10,430 nt of DNA from Chlamydiota bacterium (lineage in GTDB: Bacteria; Auribacterota; UBA3054; B51-G9). The translations under genes were made by a program, and so were the position numbers. The stretch lies in NCBI GenBank assembly GCA_003648225.1, contig QMOL01000071.1, forward strand, positions 1 through 10,430, written 5' to 3'. Of this stretch, positions 7,628 to 10,430 are shown piece after piece (positions within the stretch are counted from its first letter, which is position 1; each line of letters opens with the position of its first letter). Under the pieces are notes generated by a model, which worked only from the letters and a program-made list of their open reading frames with translations, did no database searches and had not been told where the DNA came from.

Positions 7628-7656
7628 AGTATATCAGATTTACTTTTTTAAAGCAA
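7628..7656 (-). promoter_or_regulatory. Candidate sigma70-type promoter for the minus-strand operon
   Basis: On the minus strand the -10 box TATACT (7633-7628) is preceded, after a 17-base spacer, by TTGCTT (7656-7651), a half-matching -35 box. The predicted transcript would start near 7621 and have a leader of about 40 bases. The -10 box lies inside TGATATACTA, identical to that of the rightward promoter. Confidence 0.5.
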
Positions 7657-7829
7657 GAGACTGCAAAGTTTTGTTTAAATTTATTATTTGCAAATGGTTA
7701 AAAATGTGATTTATTAGCCGTTCCAGGCATATTTCATGTGAGTATTTACTATACATAACAAATCATTATAAGCTAATTATTAAAACAACAATATACAAAT
7801 TTATTATCACACAAATTTTTGCAGGTCGC

Positions 7830-7858
7830 TTGACAAATGAAAAATAATATGATATACT
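7830..7858 (+). promoter_or_regulatory. Near-consensus sigma70 promoter of the PEP-CTERM protein gene
   Basis: TTGACA (7830-7835), a 17-base spacer, then TATACT (7853-7858). The -35 is perfect, the -10 is one base off consensus and the spacing is optimal. Transcription would start near 7865, leaving a leader of about 130 bases. The palindrome ACGATCGT (7877-7884) just downstream could be a protein-binding site, but it lacks the central CG of typical LacI-family operators. Confidence 0.75.
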
Positions 7859-7922
7859 ACTTCAAAATTAATGCGGACGATCGTTTTTTTGGGTATACAT
7901 TAAGGAATCGTTAAATTAATTG

Positions 7923-7964
7923 TTGTAAATTACATACTGCAAGTTACAATCTATAATTCACAAA
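7923..7964. repeat. Six degenerate 7-bp units in the leader of the PEP-CTERM gene
   Basis: Consecutive 7-base units TTGTAAA, TTACATA, CTGCAAG, TTACAAT, CTATAAT and TCACAAA run from 7923 to 7964. They agree loosely (Y-T-R-Y-A-A-N) and end about 30 bases before the start codon, in the transcribed leader. This set is more diverged than the other two and could be partly chance in AT-rich sequence, but unit length and placement match. Confidence 0.5.
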
Positions 7965-7982
7965 ATTTTTTAACAACAAAAA

Positions 7983-7988
7983 AAGGAG
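7983..7988 (+). promoter_or_regulatory. Strong Shine-Dalgarno site of the PEP-CTERM gene
   Basis: AAGGAG at 7983-7988, 7 bases before the ATG at 7996. It fixes the start and contrasts with the four minus-strand genes, none of which has such a site. Confidence 0.85.
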
Positions 7989-7995
7989 AAAAGCT

Positions 7996-9471
7996 ATGAA
8001 AAAGAAGATTATTCTCACAACGGCGGCATTAATGCTCTTTGCTTCGGCAGGATTGTTTGCTGCTACTCTCTATGTCGGCACTGCAGGCACTCCGGGCGGA
8101 AGCTACTACACGGAAATACAAGCTGCTGTTGACGCGGCTGTCGCAGGCGATCTTATTCTCGTCTCAAACGGAATTTACAACACCGGAGGAACATCCGGAG
8201 AAGACGGAGTCAGCCCGACAACCAACCGCGTTTTGTGTGCAAAAGCTGTTGAAATCAGAAGCCTTGACGGCCCTGATTCTACTTTTATCGTTGGTGCACC
8301 TGATGCAGGAACAGGCGGAAACGGACCGGGCGCTGTTCGCTGCGTATGTTTTTCATGGAATTCCGGCGCAACTCTTTCCGGTTTCACTTTAACTAACGGT
8401 TATACTCTTACTACCGGTGATTCGAACCGCGAACAAGGCGGCGGTGGCGCGCGAATCAGGTTGAACGGCGTTATCACTAACTGTATTATTATTGGTAATC
8501 ACGGCTATGGTCGAGGCGGCGGACTAAATTTACAATCAGGAAAAGCTTATGACTGTCAAATCATTAATAATATCGCGGAAGCGAACACCGGCGGCGGCGT
8601 TTTCGCTCAAAGAGCCGATGGAGTTAATACTCCCGGAATCTACAACTGTATAATTGCAGACAATAATGCGGTAAATGAGAATGGCGGTGGAGTATATGGT
8701 TATGATGGTGTTAATATTTATAACACAACAATTTCCGGAAACAGATGCGGAACCGCTGTAAATGTTGGCAAGGGCGGCGGTGTTTTCCTTTTAAACAGAG
8801 GCGAAGTTCAAGATTGTATTATCGTAAGCAACACAGCTCATTTATGGGGCGGCGGTATAAACACAGAAGGAAGTCCGGGAGCCATAGTTAGCAGATGTAA
8901 TATTCAATACAATAATACTGAAACCCACGGCGGAGGGGGAGCGATGCTCTATAATTATGGTGAAATTCATGATTCGCTTATTTCAGAAAATAATTCGGGT
9001 ACTCATGCAGGCGGAGTATATTTTGTTTCAGGAGGTACTGTTTATAATTGTACTATTGTAATTAACCATGCCGGTGGAAATGGCGGAGGAATCGCGGTTG
9101 ACACTTCTTGCACTATTGCAAACAGTATTATTCTTGACAATACTGTTGACGGCAGTGATCCGAACTGGTCAAAAGGTCCGGGAGGAACAGCTGTTTATAA
9201 TTGTTCTTTGCCTGCTTTATCAGGTGATGGAAATATAGGAACAAATAATGCCTATTTTGTAAACGCTTCTGCTAAAAACTGGCGTTTGACAAGTGTTTCA
9301 CCCTGCGTTAACGCAGGAACTAACGCTTATGCTTCTTCCCTTGACCTTGACGGTCATCCAAGAATCAGCGGCGATATTGTTGATATGGGATGCTATGAAT
9401 TTATACCTGAACCGAGTTTGTTAATCGGTTTCATTAGTTTATTCGGATTCGCGTTTTTGCGCAGAAAATAA
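7996..9471 (+). CDS. Exported right-handed beta-helix protein with PEP-CTERM sorting tail
   Basis: A 491-aa exported protein. Residues 1-22 are a classic signal peptide (KKK, hydrophobic core, cleavage likely after SAGLFA). Residues 35-60 (YTEIQAAVDAAVAGDLILVSNGIY) are the usual opening of a parallel beta-helix protein. From about 120 to 385 there are at least nine coils, each with a GGG or GG turn (148, 174, 199, 230, 260, 285, 312, 339, 363) about 25-30 residues apart and a strand of the form (N/D)C-x-I-x-x-N, giving stacked Cys and Asn ladders. Residues 449-469 (DLDGHPRISGDIVDMGCYEF) match the end motif of choice-of-anchor-Q proteins. The C-terminus is PEP (471-473), a hydrophobic segment (475-487) and RRK, a PEP-CTERM signal: exosortase would cut it and the protein would be delivered to the envelope or matrix. 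Beta-helix folds often bind or cleave polysaccharides, but no catalytic residues are evident, so it may be structural or adhesive. It has its own promoter, strong ribosome binding site and terminator, so it is a single-gene unit. Confidence 0.9.
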   Translation: MKKKIILTTAALMLFASAGLFAATLYVGTAGTPGGSYYTEIQAAVDAAVAGDLILVSNGIYNTGGTSGEDGVSPTTNRVLCAKAVEIRSLDGPDSTFIVGAPDAGTGGNGPGAVRCVCFSWNSGATLSGFTLTNGYTLTTGDSNREQGGGGARIRLNGVITNCIIIGNHGYGRGGGLNLQSGKAYDCQIINNIAEANTGGGVFAQRADGVNTPGIYNCIIADNNAVNENGGGVYGYDGVNIYNTTISGNRCGTAVNVGKGGGVFLLNRGEVQDCIIVSNTAHLWGGGINTEGSPGAIVSRCNIQYNNTETHGGGGAMLYNYGEIHDSLISENNSGTHAGGVYFVSGGTVYNCTIVINHAGGNGGGIAVDTSCTIANSIILDNTVDGSDPNWSKGPGGTAVYNCSLPALSGDGNIGTNNAYFVNASAKNWRLTSVSPCVNAGTNAYASSLDLDGHPRISGDIVDMGCYEFIPEPSLLIGFISLFGFAFLRRK

Positions 9472-9524
9472 AAATAGTTTTTGCTATAATTATATGACTT
9501 TCTAATCTTCTTGGTTGGTTAGTT

Positions 9525-9560
9525 AGGCAACGGTGGTCTTGTGCTGCTGTTGCCTTTTTT
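9525..9560 (+). terminator. Intrinsic terminator after the PEP-CTERM gene
   Basis: AGGCAAC (9525-9531) pairs with GTTGCCT (9549-9555), and the inner GGTGG (9532-9536) pairs with CTGCT (9544-9548) using G-U wobbles, giving a 12-bp stem with a 7-base loop followed directly by a run of T (9555-9560). It lies 53 bases after the stop codon and separates this gene from the regulator downstream. Confidence 0.9.
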
Positions 9561-9681
9561 ATTTCGTATTGATTATAAATTCTGTTTTGATTAAAATTAT
9601 ATTACGATAATTATTGTTTATAATATTTCGCACTTGTCCAAACCTGATGAAATAATAAAAGCCCTAAATAGAATTTTTATC

Positions 9682-9708
9682 TTGCATTTCTTATACACTT
9701 AGTATAAA
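9682..9708 (+). promoter_or_regulatory. Weak promoter candidate of the LacI-type regulator gene
   Basis: TTGCAT (9682-9687) and TATAAA (9703-9708) could be -35 and -10 boxes, but the 15-base spacer is short. A promoter is expected here because the terminator at 9525-9560 isolates the gene from the one before. The rest of 9561-9681 is AT-rich and shows nothing I can name. Confidence 0.3.
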
Positions 9709-9723
9709 ATAATAAAAACTAAT

Positions 9724-10430
9724 ATGGAAATTATGAAAACTAAAGTAAACAAAAAAAAGAAAACATTAGTAAAAGTTAATTTGCCCAAAAAGAGAAATGT
9801 GCGATTAATTGATATCGCTAAACGGGTCGGTGTTGGGGTGTCTACAATATCACGGGTTTTGAATGGAACGCCAAGCAGCATAAAAGTTACAGAAAAAACA
9901 AGGGAAATGATTTTGGATATAGCAACTGAACTTGGTTACGCTTCACATCATATACCCGCTAAATATCATAAAGGAGTTCGCTCAATTATGGTTATTAGTC
10001 ATGACCCCGGTGAAATCTTTTATCAGAAAATTATATCTTCAATAGAACGTACTTTGCGCTCTAAAGGTTATGCATGCTATTTCAGTTATACGGAAGCGGA
10101 TCCAAATCAGGCAAATGAATTAATAGATGTTATGGGGGAGCGCTTTACTACCGGCTGTGTCATTTTTCAGAAAGATAAAGAAATTTTTACTAAAGAAAAT
10201 AAGTTTAAACTTAAAAATCTCGGAATACCATGTGTCGTTGTTGACCGGCATCCGATACCATGTCCTTCGTTTGTTTCAACAGTTGAGCTTGACCACGAGC
10301 AGGCCGGTTACGATATTGCTTCGCATCTTTTACATCTTGGTCATTCCAATTTCGCGTTTATAACTATTCCAAATCCATCATCATCCTGTGTAGAAAGAAG
10401 AAAAGGTGTTGAGAAATGTCTTGTTGAAGC
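9724..10430 (+). CDS. LacI/GalR-family transcriptional regulator (C-terminus beyond window edge)
   Basis: The frame is open from ATG at 9724 to the right edge (235 codons, no stop). The LacI-type helix-turn-helix is at residues 26-48 (VRLIDIAKRVGVGVSTISRVLNG) and the hinge-side helix at about 59-72 (TREMILDIATELGY). The periplasmic-binding-protein-like effector domain starts at about 86 (RSIMVISHD); DHEQAGYDIASHLLHLGH (190-207) is the conserved effector-domain segment of the family, so the ligand is probably a sugar. Full-length members have about 330-350 residues, so roughly 100 are missing. An alternative ATG at 9733 in the same frame has GGAA upstream and may be the true start. Either start leaves a Lys-rich stretch of some 22-25 residues before the helix-turn-helix, longer than usual. 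It may control the glycan genes to its left, which is inference from proximity. Confidence 0.9.
   Translation, partial: MEIMKTKVNKKKKTLVKVNLPKKRNVRLIDIAKRVGVGVSTISRVLNGTPSSIKVTEKTREMILDIATELGYASHHIPAKYHKGVRSIMVISHDPGEIFYQKIISSIERTLRSKGYACYFSYTEADPNQANELIDVMGERFTTGCVIFQKDKEIFTKENKFKLKNLGIPCVVVDRHPIPCPSFVSTVELDHEQAGYDIASHLLHLGHSNFAFITIPNPSSSCVERRKGVEKCLVE

Larger units (their letters stand above)
7582..7995. other. Divergent intergenic promoter region
   Basis: A 414-bp AT-rich region between the minus-strand HAD gene and the plus-strand PEP-CTERM gene. It holds a 7-bp repeat trio next to the HAD start (7586-7606), a leftward promoter candidate (7656-7628), a near-consensus rightward promoter (7830-7858), an 8-bp palindrome ACGATCGT at 7877-7884 just after the rightward start point, a second set of 7-bp units (7923-7964) and a strong ribosome binding site (7983-7988). 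I see no convincing small gene in it. The part from about 7660 to 7825 contains nothing I can name. Confidence 0.7.

Noticed and set aside
7677..7807. 11-bp direct repeat AAATTTATTAT at 7677-7687 and 7797-7807
   Set aside because: Pure A/T sequence in an AT-rich spacer; likely chance and not tied to any feature.
7877..7884. ACGATCGT as a LacI-type operator
   Set aside because: Position just after the predicted start point is suggestive, but LacI-family operators usually have a central CG, and no second copy is seen.
8039..8392. 117-codon + frame overlapping the PEP-CTERM gene, and a 70-codon antisense frame
   Set aside because: Both overlap the 5' part of a gene with clear signal peptide, repeats and sorting tail.
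9590..9635. AT-rich inverted repeat ATTATA...TATAAT upstream of the regulator
   Set aside because: Short arms made only of A and T in a very AT-rich region; not above chance.

Overview
The window looks like a chromosomal piece of a low-GC, Gram-negative glycan-degrading bacterium. A PVC-type lineage such as Lentisphaerota or Kiritimatiellota is my best guess. The guess rests on a secreted beta-helix protein ending in a PEP-CTERM (exosortase) sorting tail after a choice-of-anchor-Q-like motif, on a GH71/GH99-like hydrolase with a discoidin-type domain, on a GH38 enzyme, and on AT-rich spacers built of 7-bp units. This taxonomic call is inference; no rRNA or marker gene is present.

Left part (1-7581, minus strand): four genes read in one direction and probably form one transcription unit. 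In transcription order they are a HAD-superfamily phosphatase or phosphomutase-like protein (7581-6628), a GH38 alpha-mannosidase-family protein (6526-3707), a HAD phosphatase fused to a metallo-beta-lactamase-fold hydrolase (3624-2011), and a secreted GH71/GH99-like protein with a discoidin domain (2006 to beyond the left edge). A promoter candidate lies at 7656-7628. The set fits breakdown of a mannose-type glycan, with phosphatases acting on sugar phosphates, but the substrate cannot be read from sequence.

Middle (7582-7995): a 414-bp AT-rich divergent promoter region. It carries a consensus sigma70 promoter reading right (7830-7858) and the weaker candidate reading left. Both contain the same 10-mer TGATATACTA in opposite orientation.

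Right part: a 491-aa exported right-handed beta-helix protein with a PEP-CTERM tail (7996-9471) has a strong Shine-Dalgarno site and a clear intrinsic terminator (9525-9560). It is followed by a LacI/GalR-type regulator (9724 onward) that runs off the right edge and could regulate this locus.

Points most worth a second look: (1) the GH38 protein has Phe where the family's catalytic nucleophile and zinc-ligand Asp should be; (2) the HAD-MBL fusion joins two hydrolase folds with both sets of catalytic motifs intact; (3) degenerate 7-bp tandem units sit just before three start codons and, in one phase, fill the whole HAD-GH38 spacer and run over the HAD stop codon; (4) the four minus-strand genes lack Shine-Dalgarno sites while the PEP-CTERM gene has a strong one. 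I see no RNA genes, CRISPR array, insertion sequence or phage genes.
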